A DNA stretch of 64,000 bases, taken from contig JASXTE010000010.1 of NCBI GenBank assembly GCA_030280995.1, positions 26,165,823 to 26,229,822 on the forward strand, given 5' to 3'. The notes below the pieces were generated by a model that ran no database searches, was not told the DNA's origin, and was given only the letters and a program-made list of their open reading frames with translations. Both the position numbers and the translations under genes were made by a program. Numbering within the stretch: position 1 is the first letter of the stretch; every line of letters begins with the position of its first letter. This document shows, piece by piece, positions 1-11,402 of the stretch. Origin of the DNA: Hemileia vastatrix. Taxonomy: Eukaryota; Basidiomycota; Pucciniomycetes; Pucciniales; Zaghouaniaceae.

Positions 1-480
1 TTATATATAGCAATCACAAAACAAGAAATAAGCCTAAATGGTTATATATGTGGATAAATCTTTTCCTCAACCTTTACCCTAATTATTTAATTTAATTCAA
101 AGCTATTTTTAATCTAACCAACATATTTTACTATTACATTTAAAAATAAATACAATAAACTCAAAAAATACATAAGTTCAATAGTTTAAAATTTCTTTAA
201 ATGTTTTATTCTAGTTTTTAACTTTTTGCTACAATTTTCCTATTATATTATTTATTTATATCATGTATAGTTATCAAAAGAATTCTGTGAATTATTGTGT
301 AAAAAAGCAAAATAGTATTTCATTATCAATTATTTTACTATATTACTTTCTTAGTCTTAAAGTGCATTGTAAATCAAAAATATAAAATAAAGACGTATAA
401 ACTATAGGTTTAAGTTCAAAAATATCAATAAAAAATAATTATCAATCATTTTCCATATCGGCAGAATAGAGCTGTAGATT
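1..480. other. AT-rich non-coding stretch
   Basis: Very AT-rich with A and T runs. No frame of convincing length, no RNA gene and no recognisable element end were seen. Confidence 0.6.
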
Positions 481-699
481 GAGGGGGTGGACTCTGATGT
501 TCGCCCGAAGAACAAAGTTCACACTCCATTTTTCACTACCTCAATGGACAACCTCTCAATCTCTCCACACAAATTTTTCTGCCTTTTCATTTCTGTTAAT
601 TCTATTACCACTCACCACCCTTTTATTGCCCTCCTGATACATTTGCTACACCCTTTAAGCTTCAAAATCTATGTTTAAGCCCTCCTCACTACTCCCCTC

Positions 700-1345
700 C
701 ACTCTATTTTCACTTTTAACACAACTACACCCCTTTTGCAACCTCTCGCTCACCTCCCATTCCCCTCACTCACCCCACTCACCTCCATTAGCCCTCACCA
801 GCCTTTCTCTCACATTCTAAAACTATTACTCACCTCCCCAGTTTATTGTCCACATCCCCCAGCTCTCGCTTACCTCCCCTAGCCCTTTCTCACCTTCCCA
901 ATCTTTCCAGCCCTTCACTCACCTCTTCCAGCCTCCCCCAGTCCCTTACTTTGGCTGGAGATGTGAGCGAGGTGCTGTAAAGACTAAGGAAGGCTGGGAG
1001 AAGTGAGTGAGAGGCTTTTATTACCTCCCACAGACTTTCAAAGCCCCTCGCTCACCTCCCCCAGCTTCCCAAGTCCCTTAATTTGGCTGGAGATGTGAAC
1101 GAGGTGCTGTAAAGACTAAGTAGGGCTGTGAGTAGTAGGTGAGAGGCTTTTATCAACTCTCCTAGCCCTTTAAGGACCCTTGCTCACCTTTTCCAGCCTT
1201 CCCGAAGTGGGTTAGGGGATTTTATAACCTCTCCCAGCCCTGTAAAGCCCCTCTCTCACCTTCCCCAGCCTTCCCCAGTTCCTTTATTTTTCTGGGGGAG
1301 GTGAGCGATGAGATTGAAGAGGTGAAAAAAGTGTTGGGGAGGCAT
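700..1345. repeat. Degenerate CTCACCTCCCC-type minisatellite
   Basis: A C/T-rich tract built from many imperfect copies of a unit like CTCACCTCCCCCAGCCCT, interspersed with copies in the opposite orientation (GGCTGGGAGAAGTGAGTGAG type). Within it a block of about 131 bp is duplicated: TTGGCTGGAGATGTGA occurs at 951 and again at 1082, each followed by GGTGCTGTAAAGACTAAG. It stands out from the AT-rich surroundings and has no credible coding frame. Confidence 0.7.
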
Positions 1346-1353
1346 GCAAGGGC

Positions 1354-1860
1354 TTGGGAAGTAGCCAACTTTTTATAAACTTGAGAATAATTAATATGTA
1401 TAAATTAGAAATAACAAGGAATAAAATTTTGAGGAATTATAACCCATTCCAAGAGGTAAATAATGTAACTAAATACATATTTCAGAATTTGAGTTGCTTG
1501 TGTTTACTAAAAAAATGTGGCCAATCGTTGAGAAAGGAAGATTTTTGTAGGGAAGAAACATGAAAAATGAAAAAAATACAAAGTAAAATAAAACTAAATA
1601 ATGACAGTGGGCTGGGAAAGGTGAGTGAGGGTCTGGGGGAGGTGTGAGAAATGAAGAGAAGAGAAGGGAGAGGGGGGGAAGGAGAGGAGAGTTGTTTTCT
1701 CACTGTGAAGGAAAGGAATAGGGAAAATGGGTAAGTAGATGGCAAGTTTAGAAATGAGATAAGGGGGTAGGATAGGAAGTCAGATTGAAGATAAGGGAGA
1801 ATTAGGGGAGGGAGGCATCAGATGGAAGTCCCACTTGTAATTCTACCAGGAATCAATTCA
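1354..1860. other. No gene; purine-rich return of the minisatellite
   Basis: Around 1607-1710 GGGCTGGGAAAGGTGAGTGAG and GGGAGAGGGG motifs appear, the complement of the 700-1345 minisatellite, so the two tracts form an imperfect inverted pair. No gene is supported. Confidence 0.45.
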
Positions 1861-2034
1861 GGAAGCAAAAAAAAGCACTAGACATCTAGTGCACACTTTT
1901 TTCCTGCTGTGAATATTTTTTGAACTATTAATCAACTGTGGTTCAATGAAGGTTCAAATCAGTTTCAAGGTGTTTTCAAAGTAAATTCAATATTTCTTCA
2001 TGATTGTTTCATCACCACCTCAATGTGTGCTGAA

Positions 2035-2101
2035 AAAGATATGAATTAGGGTTCAAGGTTGCGGACTTGCTAGCAAGTCCGCCCCCCCATATTGCGTGGT
2101 G
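2035..2101 (-). mobile_element. End fragment of MITE family A
   Basis: This matches about 60 bp of the left terminus of the complete family A copies, in reverse orientation. It contains a 22-bp perfect palindrome with core GGACTTGCTAGCAAGTCC and ends ...ATTGCGTGGTG followed by TGT. No partner end was found to the left, so it is either truncated or belongs to a diverged longer member; a second palindrome, GCACTAGACATCTAGTGC, lies at about 1875-1892. Confidence 0.7.
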
Positions 2102-2208
2102 TGTTAGTAAGATTCTCTCTAAATATTTAATGAGTATTACAAACCAATAAAAAGAAAAAATTAAGAGTCTTGTTAAAAGAAAACAATTAATCAGTTTATT
2201 TGGTTTAT

Positions 2209-2372
2209 TATCTGCAAAGATCACAAATTTAATTGGTCTATTGACAGACTCCCACTAAGAACAATTATATGTTAAATTAGTGGTAAAAATTTTATCTGCA
2301 AAGATCTCAAATTTAATTGGTCTATTGACAGACCCACTAATAACAATTATAAGTTAAATTAGTGGTAAAATT
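2209..2372. repeat. Two-copy tandem repeat, unit about 83 bp
   Basis: A unit beginning TTATCTGCAAAGATC and ending near TTAAATTAGTGGTAAAA occurs twice in a row with only a few substitutions and a 2-bp length difference. No function is apparent. Confidence 0.75.
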
Positions 2373-2553
2373 GTTGATTCAATATCACAATTTTATAATA
2401 TAACAGGGCTTCTTTTTCTGAAATCACTATATAAGTGACCCCAACCTGTTGTAATTATCCAAATATTTCTATAGGGATATTATTTACGTGCACCTTCTTT
2501 TGAAAATTTCACTTACAGGATTATAACAGAATTCTTGAGGAAAGGTCCCCAAT

Positions 2554-4055
2554 TGTCAGGCTAGGGTCAAGTACAAGGACGTGAACTAGCTTGAATAGTC
2601 AGTTTTCTAGAAGATTTTAATGGTCCTATATGAATACTGTAGTTTTAATCCACTAAGTTGTAAAATATAATCAAATATAGAGGTCTCAGTAATATAATTC
2701 TCACTATTCTTATATATGGCTTACAATCTTTATAGTTGGTAGAAAAATAGATTATATAAATTCAGATACTATTCAAAAAGTCTTATAAAAGTACTAATTG
2801 ATATGTATTGTAATTGGTTTGGTTATATTGGTTAAATTGTAATGATAAAGAATGAAGAAATACAACCCAAAAACCTCCTCCTTTTATACACACTGAGTTC
2901 CCCAATGATTCCCTTGATTTACCACCCAATACACAGTTAATGACGCCTCTAAACAACTAATAGACATGCCCATCAACATTCCCAGTAACCCATGACATAA
3001 TTATAAGAGTAACAACCGCCAAAATCCTGTAATAATAAGGGAAATCCATCAAAATTAAAGAAAAAGACAAAAAGAGAGTATATGCGTATAAAACAATAAT
3101 ATTAAAGACTAAAGGAGACTTTTTAAGGTTAATAATAGCTTAATAATAAGGGGGATTGACTTTAGAAATAATGGGGCTAATCCTGACATTATACTACGTG
3201 AAATTCCCATTCAAAAATAACCAAAATTGACTGAGAAACCACCCAAAAACTTAAAAAAGAGCGTGAGATGTGGGGTAACTACATGCAGTTCTTGGCAGAC
3301 GCTTGCACGGGTAAGTCCTTGACTAAAATTAGGCGAATTTAAGCGTGGTGATGAAATAAAGTGCCAAGAGTGAGGTTATTAATGAAATTAGTGCATATAA
3401 ACAAGGTCAATGCATTATTAATTAAGCTAGGACACTAAATAAGCGCCTGTCGCCTATTTTAGTGTGTTTCCCCACAGTGGGCGTAGAATGTGGGGTAATT
3501 ATAGTGTGAAAAAGCTAACTTTGCTAAAAATGAAGCTATTCACACGGGAAAAAAGCAGGCAGTATGTAACCAGTACACAGAAGCCATTTCTGGCATAAAA
3601 AACACCAAATTTGAAAAGTGTTATTTTTATGCATTTAACTAGCCAAATCAATAGTTCTAAATGAGCCCAATTGATCTGTCAAAGCGCAATTTTGATATTC
3701 TCAATTTTATAGTGCATATAGTCAACTTTTAAGTGAAATAAAGCGCATTTCTTGTTTTTTGCATAAAACAATGAATATAACAGCTTTAAGTGTACTTAAA
3801 AATTATGTAGCCTTATACTTAAGGTTCTTAAGATTACCCTAACATACTCCAACTTAATATTAAGTACATAAGACCTATAAAAGGTGGATATATGCGTGTA
3901 TATAAGGTGTTATAATGGCATTTTATGTGTATTATCATAATTTTACTTATGTATACTGTTTGTGTACTCTCATTTATTGTTCCCATGTATAGTTCATGTG
4001 TTTAACATAACTTATAAGCACTTTTTACTCAGTCCTGGGGATATACAGGCTGACA
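2554..4055 (+). mobile_element. Gypsy-type LTR, family E, copy 1
   Basis: It starts TGTCAGGCTAGGG and ends GGGGATATACAGGCTGACA, and aligns along most of its length with the LTR at 36,699-39,277 after removal of an insertion there. Flanking pentamers are CCAAT and CCAAA, so a solo-LTR origin with a one-base-changed TSD is possible. However, the sequence to its right is Gypsy integrase and no integrase is visible to its left, so rearrangement is equally likely. Confidence 0.7.
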
Positions 4056-4488
4056 CCAAAAAGAGCAAATGTTCAATGGGGGTGATGAAGTCCTTATTTC
4101 TACACTACATTTCAATTTAAATGTTAATGTTAAATTTAAGGATTCATTCATTGGACCATTTGTAGTAAAAAAGATGGTTGGTAACAATGCTGTTGAAGTT
4201 ATTCTATATGCACCATATGATGGAAAACATCCAGTATTTCCTAGTTCTCTTATAAAACCATACCATTATAATGATACTTCCCTATTTCAAAGAAGGTCAG
4301 GAAGGCATAAAAAGCAACCTGAAGAAATAGTTGAAAAAGCAGAAATTGAAAAGATACTTAAAAAGAGACACCTTACAAAAGAAAAGGGAGTTGAGTATCT
4401 AATAAGGTTTAAAAATAAATCAAGTGAATATGACCAGTGGATTCAAGTAAATGAAGTCTCTGATCTTAAAAATATCTTAAAAAATTAA
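4056..4488 (+). pseudogene. Ty3/Gypsy integrase C-terminus with chromodomain (fragment)
   Basis: The frame resembles the end of the complete Gypsy polyprotein at 16,779-17,867: an integrase C-terminal beta-barrel (GGDEVLIST, GPFVVKKMVG, HPVFPSSLIKPY) followed by a chromodomain-like segment (EIEKILKKR, GVEYLIRFKNKSSEYDQW). Only about 140 residues remain. The 5' side is replaced directly by an LTR, so protease, reverse transcriptase and the integrase catalytic core are missing. In living elements the chromodomain directs integration to particular chromatin. It ends at its own stop and is followed by a MITE, then a G-rich tract and an LTR start at 4879, the normal 3' order of a Gypsy element. 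Confidence 0.85.
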
Positions 4489-4521
4489 TATCCAAATAAT
4501 ACTGTTTACTTCAGTATATGT

Positions 4522-4781
4522 CACCACGCAATACGGGGGGCGGACTTGTTAGCAAGTCCGCAACCTTGGACTCAAATTCACCACAGATTGAACACACATT
4601 GAGCTATTGACAAAGGAACCATACAATCAGGGGTGAACACCACTCAGCATAACAGTTTTTGTGGGTCTTCAAGTAGAGTTCAGTATGAGTTCAGTATGAG
4701 TTCAGTCTGAGTTCCATCTGAGTTCTGTCTGAGTTCAGGTTGGGGACTTGCTAGCAAGTCCACCCCCTATATTGCGTAGTG
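4522..4781. mobile_element. MITE family A, complete copy 1 (CACTA-like)
   Basis: Ends are CACCACGCAATA and TATTGCGTAGTG, forming terminal inverted repeats, with flanking TSD TGT at 4519-4521 and 4782-4784. Just inside each end lies a palindrome of GGACTTGCTAGCAAGTCC type. The interior holds several spaced GAGTTCAGT/GAGTTC motifs at 4676-4740. There is no coding capacity. The 3-bp TSD and CACTA/CACCA termini fit the CMC/EnSpm (CACTA) superfamily, by inference. Confidence 0.9.
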
Positions 4782-4861
4782 TGTATCATAGAAATTTTAA
4801 AATTATTTTTCTATTCACTCCTTAATTATTAATTAAAATGTCTTAACGTTTTTTTATTGTT

Positions 4862-4878
4862 TTTTTTGGGTGAGGTAG
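4862..4878 (+). promoter_or_regulatory. Polypurine-tract candidate of the plus-strand Gypsy
   Basis: A T-run followed by GGGTGAGGTAG abuts the LTR start TGTCAGCC at 4879, as expected for plus-strand DNA priming. Confidence 0.45.
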
Positions 4879-6305
4879 TGTCAGCCTAGGTATCCCCAGG
4901 ACTGAGTAACTCTTATGTTTAAAATAAGATAACTTAAGATTATAACATAAAAATAAGGTTAAAATACTTATATATATGGTTATAATACATATATATATAA
5001 TTATTACACTATTATATGACTTATAGTAGTTTAAATAGCTTATCCTTAGCCTAATAATACTTATTTAGGTGCTAATTGAGTCATAATATTCTTATCTTAA
5101 GTGATATTAAGTAATTATAGACATACATAAGCTTCATATTCAGTGAAATATGTAGTTATATTATGTATATTTAGGTCTATAAGTGGGTTTTAACCTCTTA
5201 ATAGCCTATAACCTTTATGTTTCTGCTTATTTTAGGTCATATGGACATATTCAGTGGACTCATATTGCCTACACAAGCATATAAACCTTTTTCAGGTGCA
5301 TATATCCAGTTTGGACAATTTAATTTGCTTCCTTTGATGGATTTTCACAGATTTATGGGTTGGGATATCATTACTGGGTTAATATGGATGCTTGGGGATG
5401 TTATTAGGGGCTTGGACAGTTAATTTTGTTCCTTTATATGCTTTTGGATTCATTATATACTCTTTGGATGAGTTATTTTTCCTGTTTCTTTATGGTATCT
5501 GCTTTTATCTGTTTATTCTATTTATGCTATGGGTCTGTGGTATCATTAATTGTGATGGAGGGTCCTTACTGGAGGTCTGAGTATTGAAACCGCTTGAAGT
5601 GGACGCCATGGTGAGGTGATGGGCCCTCACAGTTCTGTAATTTCTGGGGATAGCAGTGACATTATCTGGATTGAAGGTCTGTGCACTCCAGTGGATTTTG
5701 GTATATTTAAGGGAGGATTTGATGGGTTATTAGACTTCACTTACTTACTACACATTAAACAAACACTATAACACAATTATTATCATATATAAATATATTA
5801 TAAATAATTTATAAATTGATATTATCTTTATATAAGCTATAACTATATTTTATTTATCTATTTTCCACACTAGCATGCATAAAAATCCAAGTATTGTGAG
5901 TTTATATTGAGAATAACTAATTTATTAGTCTTCCCCTGAGGTTTAATCACTAAATACTTTATCAATAAGTAGTAGGACCATTAATATTTACTATTAAATC
6001 ATACCTAGATACTAGCACACACTGACATTTATGAATACATATAAGCCTATGTATGTCTATAATTACTTAATATCACTTAAGATAAGTATATTATGACTAC
6101 ATTAGCATCTTAATAAGTATTATTGGTTTATGGATAAGATATTTAAGGTCCTATAAGTCATATAATAGTGTAATAAGTATATATATAAGCATAATAACCA
6201 TATATATAAGTATTATAACCATATTTTTAACTTATAAGCTTAATGATATAAAGATTCTCTTTTTTTAAACATAAAAAATATACAGTCATGGGGATACCTA
6301 GGCTG
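4879..6305 (+). mobile_element. LTR-like element G with long terminal inverted repeats
   Basis: It starts TGTCAGCCTAGGTATCCCC after a PPT candidate and ends GGGGATACCTAGGCTGA. Unusually, about 250 bp at the left (4879-5130) reappear inverted at the right (6055-6305), including blocks such as TTACACTATTATATGACTTATAG. A TATA-like TATATTTAAGGG near 5702 followed by TTCACTTACTTACTACAC resembles the promoter region of the other LTRs here. It may be a 3' LTR or a separate fold-back element; the right end abuts a broken minus-strand Gypsy pol. Confidence 0.5.
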
Positions 6306-7790
6306 AAATATCTTTTGATAAAGTTGGCCTCTTCAAAGGTGGGTTTAATTCATCTGGTAGTGGTTCATTAATTTGTCTGACCTTATAGGCTACCCTTTTG
6401 TAATTTGCTGCCTCAACATCCATTTTGACTTGAGGAATAAGATCTTGTATAGATCCAAAATCACATAAATCATTAACAGAATTTTCTTTATCATCATAAT
6501 AAGATATGAAATAAGATGAAACAAAATTATTATTATTATTTTTAAAACCTTCTTCCCCTTTACTTTTATCTAATTTTACACCTACTTTTACATCATCATA
6601 AACATTTGTTTCCGCCATAAAGTCACCAGTAAAAAAGTCGGAAGTTAATCCTCTTACTGGAAGAAATAAATAGAATCATCACAAATAATATTTTTTGTTA
6701 ATTAATTATAATAAGACTTTTTTTGTTAGTTTTGTTGAGTTAGTTGCATTTTATCCTCTTTTTGTAGGCCAGAGAGTTTACCCCAGTAACAACATCACTA
6801 TTATCCACCATATTAACCAAAATTCCATTCCAGTTTTTATCCAAAACTATAAATCCTATCTTTTCTCCTGAACCATTTTTAAATTATAGAGAAAATTTTG
6901 ATAAGGATAAGAAACACATAGAAAAATACAACACACAATTTCACTCCAATGAAATATTAACAGAAAATAATTGAGAATTCACTTGAATTATCTCCAAGTG
7001 AGCTTACCTATTTCAATCCATGTTCTCATTTTGAGAAGAGATTAAAATATTAGAGCAATAAGCCCTACCTACCCCAAAAAATGGTAGTCTTTATTTTCAA
7101 TATCTTGAATTAATTCACCAGAAGCTGACCTTTTTATATGTCTCTTTTTGGTGCAGACACAATGCTGACACATTGTAGTAATCCCAGGCCTAGTCTCCCA
7201 ACCTTCATTTCCCAGATGTTCCAACCACATATGAAGCCTTCTCATATCTTCAACTGTAATCTACAAACCTATACCCATACCAGATTGATAACCAATCTTG
7301 GCTTCAAAATTCATCAAAAAAGGACCACCAAGAACCAATATTAAAGCCCCTCTGGGCATATAAAAATGCACCTGTCCAACAGATCCACCTACACATAGTT
7401 TAACATGCTCTGCTGTTCCCATCATCTCAGAAGCATTACCTCCAATACCTCAAAGATTTCCACCAGTGCCAGTATTGATTGGTAAGCCAATTATTGTAGC
7501 TTACTCCAACAAAATTAAATTAATTTGAGACCTGGAATCCACCAGGGCCTTTACCTCCTTACCATTAAGAGTCACCATTAAATGTCCCAAAAGGAGAAGA
7601 AAAATGAGTTTCCACCTCCTCATCAAACTTCTCCAAATTTTTACACATATATTCCACCTCTCCAGCTGCTACCCATCTCCTTGTCAGATGCTTTTTTTTC
7701 TTCTCTGCAAGGGCAGGACTAATCTTAAATAATTTTCCCAAAGATAGAGGAATCTGAAGCTGATTCACACTAGCCAAAACAATATCCATT
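6306..7790 (-). pseudogene. Ty3/Gypsy pol relic: retropepsin and start of reverse transcriptase
   Basis: On the minus strand, 7789-7080 reads as a retropepsin region: NQLQIPLSLGKLFKISPAL, then a VDSRSQINLI active-site motif (family DSG, here DSR) and a downstream LVLGGPFLMNFEAKIGY that fits the second half of the protease fold. The frame at 6618-6298 ends in YKRVAYKVRQINEPLPDELN and LNPPLKRPTLSKD, a segment that in fungal Gypsy elements precedes the reverse transcriptase. The frame then stops exactly where element G begins. Several stops and shifts show it is dead. Confidence 0.7.
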
Positions 7791-7825
7791 TCATTTTCTT
7801 AACTAGCCACTACTGGAATTTCATA

Positions 7826-8497
7826 CTAAACTTTAGATTTAACAACCTTGGCCCTGGGAATCTCTTGGGGACCCATATTGCCATCTTCACCTGCCATTTC
7901 AACATCTTCAGAATCCATAACCCTAGCTCCATTTCCTACTACTTTCACTAATCCAGATCCATCACTGGTCTTCCTCACTAACTCCATTAGAGTGTGACCA
8001 CTAAAACTTGGTCTGGGGAGAGATGCCAAAGGTAAATCCTCCTCAGTATCCAAATATTCATCCACAGGCATAGGTTCACCATTTAAATATAACACACCAA
8101 AACTAGGAGGCCCCATATCAGTAATCCCCTTCTGCATCCTATAGATTTCATCATTTGAAAATCTTCTCTTCTTCACCTTTTTTGGTTTCACCTTGCCTAC
8201 CTTTTCCCTCAATTGGCTTTGAATGCTACTCTTTTCTTTATTAGAAGAAACCACATCATATTGCATTTCCATACAGTCTCCATCCACTCTAGCAACCAAA
8301 CATAACTCCAATTCACCAAATGAAGTAAAAAATTTGGCCTCACTGAACTCCTTCTCTTTGCCCTTATCAATTTTTCCACCATTAATACCTCCATTATTTT
8401 TCCCACCTTTACCATTATTAGGGGTTATCAAAGTTAGAAATTTGAAATAATTTAAAAGGTATTTAATGACACAAAAATAAAGCTTAATATTTGACAT
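7826..8497 (-). pseudogene. Gypsy gag-pol linker frame
   Basis: An open frame of about 220 codons between the zinc-knuckle gag and the protease of the same relic. It holds a lysine-rich, low-complexity N-part, a KVKPKKVKKRRFSNDEIYRMQ basic stretch and acidic tracts (DTEEDLP, DSEDVEMAGEDG). I recognise no domain. Position and strand say it is the linker of the degraded polyprotein; its first residues probably lie in the wrong frame. Confidence 0.5.
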
Positions 8498-8640
8498 TAT
8501 TTCTCAGTAAAAAGTTGTTTTTGGGGAACAATATGCAATATATGAAAAACTAATCATGGGTTATTTGGTGGAAAAAAGAGTTATTTTAACATGGACGATT
8601 TCTAACATTTATACCCCCTATTTTCATCATTATCACCAAT

Positions 8641-9840
8641 TTAATCCTCAAACCTTTCCCTCTTTTCACCAATAATATTCCTCCTAACCAAATCTGAGGG
8701 AGCCTGACCTTCACTGGGCTTGATGAAAGATCCATCAGAAAACTTATAAACCCTTAAATCAAATTTTACTCTACCAGAATTCAAGTCCATATTCAAATAA
8801 AAACAATCACCAGCTCTTTGCCCCCTCCTATTACAATAAGAGCACACCCTGGGCTCTCCATATCCACCTCTAAAGCCATTACTGCCACTACAATTACCAG
8901 ATAATTGATTATTTTTTCCATTATAGCCATAATTCCTTCTCTCATAACCCCTAGATTGATAAGAAGAAGAAGAAGAGGACACAACAGGGGCCTTTTTTAC
9001 CTTATGTGTCTCTTGAAAAAAATAGCTGTTTTGTTAAGTCAGCCAACTTATCCACCATCTGATTATTCACCTTAACCTCAACTTAAGAAGCTGGCTGTCC
9101 CATCTGAGCCTTCTTGGCCTCTTGAGCTTTTACCATTATATCACTATTTTCAGCCAGTACTTTAATAATCTTGCTAAAATATTGAGTACAAGATTCTTGA
9201 TAATAGTCCAATGCTATAGTTTTGAGGTAGGACTCCACATTCTCCTTGATAATTTCCAGATCAGGTAGTTTTTGCTCCCTATTAGAAGCAGTCTTCATCA
9301 GAATTTTCCTAGACAACTGCTTTAGCAAATCCATTCTAACATTCCCACTAAAGCAGACCAAAAGATATCCTTAGCCTGATTTTCATGAGTAATATCTTCA
9401 ACCAAAACCAAATATTCCATCACTTCATTAAACTTCCCAAGGATTTTCTTGTAGTTCACCAAAGAAGAAACACCACCTTTTTCCTTCCAGACCCTAACAA
9501 TCTTGTTCAAGTCTACCATAGAATACCTAAAACCCCATCTTTCCACCATCTCTTTTGACAACATAATCTAATCCCACTTTTATTAACCATCCATAGCAAT
9601 GACCTCCTTTTCCACCTCTCTGTCCACAATAAAGAATCTGATTTGCTTCACCATATCCACATGAGAAGCCCCATCAACAGAAGCAGAACCTTCATACCTG
9701 CTTAACAACCATTTAAATTCCTCCTTATTAAACTTGGTCCCATACCAAGTTTTAATCCTAACTGATGCTATTACAGGAACACCAGTACCAGAAAAAACAG
9801 ATCCAGAAGTAGAAGAAACCTCAAAAGTAAAAGATTAAAC
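8641..9840 (-). pseudogene. Ty3/Gypsy gag relic with zinc knuckle
   Basis: Minus-strand fragments in several frames read as a fungal Gypsy Gag: KFNKEEFKWLLSRYEGSA and VKQIRFFIVDREVEKEV (about 9740-9610), then LSKEMVERWGFRYSMVDL (9564 on), and a basic S/G/N-rich tail with a CCHC-type knuckle CSYCNRRGQRAGDC at about 8850, where the usual histidine is Gln. Stops and frameshifts near 9590, 9350 and 9085 break it. Gag would package the element RNA. The relic continues into the pol fragments at 6.3-8.5 kb. Confidence 0.75.
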
Positions 9841-9930
9841 CATTAAAAAGTGTTCCAATAAGTGAGCCTCTTACAGGCTAAGAGAGTCCAAGTATCAGAT
9901 AAGTTTTTAAAAATCCAGAAAATTTGAACC

Positions 9931-9949
9931 CCACATTGGGTGCCACCAA
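9931..9949 (-). promoter_or_regulatory. Primer-binding-site candidate
   Basis: Reading the minus strand, an LTR-like end ...TTTCTACA is followed at once by TTGGTGGCACCCAATGTGG. A TGG-starting sequence in this place is where a tRNA 3' end would prime minus-strand synthesis. The tRNA species was not identified. Confidence 0.5.
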
Positions 9950-10570
9950 TGTAGAAAGACTCTTAAAGTCATCTTGCTGTAAGCAGAATCCAAGGGAGTT
10001 GAATAAACCTGAGCAAACAAAGCCCCTTAAAGCAAATAGAGAGTTAACAGTTAACAAAGCTCAAATCTCTACTTTATAAGAAATGACTTTTTGACCAGTT
10101 GATATTACCAGTTTTGAGATTTAGAATCTGTGTTATTTAAGTTAAAACAAAGAAATACATAAATAAAGTTGTACTGAGAAAAGTTATTTTAATGATTAAA
10201 TATATATGGTTTTATGAAGTTTTTATTTTTGTGAACAGATGTTAAAATTGAGTCTATGGAGTTGAGACCTTTCTTATGATACCTTATAAGTATATATTTA
10301 TTGGTTGTTGTGTAATATTTATGAGGAGTTACATAAAAATGTTATATTTATAAGCGTACTACAAATTATGAAATAATATTTTAAAAGATGGTGGTTATTT
10401 GTTATTATTTTGTATTCTTTTTCTACCTACTTTCCTAATTCTAAGTCCACAGCCTTTATATGCATAGTCTAGTCCTGTGCCCCCTTTCCCTTCTGGAGTT
10501 TGTGTGGACTTCTGGACTCAATTATAACCTTAAAACTTAGTAAAAATCTACAAAAGTTACATGATAGGGT
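9950..10570 (-). mobile_element. Probable 5' LTR of the minus-strand Gypsy relic
   Basis: On the plus strand it begins TGTAGAAAGACTC beside the PBS candidate. The far border is uncertain; several TACA motifs between 10,550 and 10,577 could be the outer end. No second LTR was found, consistent with loss of the 3' half where element G now sits. Confidence 0.4.
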
Positions 10571-10599
10571 TACATCTGAAGAGTGCCTCATTTAATATT

Positions 10600-11400
10600 G
10601 GTAGCCTGAATAGCCATATTTACTGAGCTAAAAATTATCAAAGTTAATTAAAATATGAAAAATCAAAAATAATCAAAAATGCTTTATAAAATAATTAAAA
10701 ATATATGAAAAATAGTGAAATTTCCCTAAAAATTTACAAAGCTTCTTGAGACTCCTTAATTTCATTTAAATTTATTTTGAAGAATATATCTGTGTTCCTT
10801 GTCTGTTAAATAAATATTTCATCTTGACACAATTATTAGGCCAATTTTTTCCATATAACCAACCATTTTCTTTATAATAAAATTATTTTGAATTAGAATA
10901 TCCATTCCAATATCCATAATAAGCAACCCAAAATTAATATAAAGCATCTTTAAGTGATATACTAAATATTAGAACTCCACAGCATAGATTTACCTAAAAA
11001 AGGGTGTGTTGAGGTCCAAACACATTGTTCAAGTACAGCTTCCCTGTGAAAGTGTACTTTGAATAAAAATGACTAACTTGCTACTAAATTCATGACATTT
11101 TTGAACAATGGATATGCTAATGTTTGATACACACTAATATTTTTAAAGAAAATCAAAATTTAGAAGGGACAAACTTTCTTAATTTTTAAAAATTTGATGT
11201 GAATGATAAACTACTTTATGGGAGGAGGGGAAGCTGTGGATAAAGTAGTAAACTAGAGAAACTCTTCACACTTTGAGATGGATTGAAGCCATAAAAGAGA
11301 TTGAAGAGTGGGGCCTGCTAGCAGGTGCCACTGAATTTTTTGTGGTGAAAAAAGTTAGTGATATTATTTGAGTGACTTTTCAAGGTAGAATAGACTAATA
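10600..11400. other. AT-rich intergenic stretch with one palindromic MITE end
   Basis: No gene is visible. At 11,310-11,347 a right end of MITE family B is present (GGGCCTGCTAGCAGGTGCC then TTTTTTGTGGTG); its left end is not recognisable. Confidence 0.5.
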
Positions 11401-11402
11401 AT

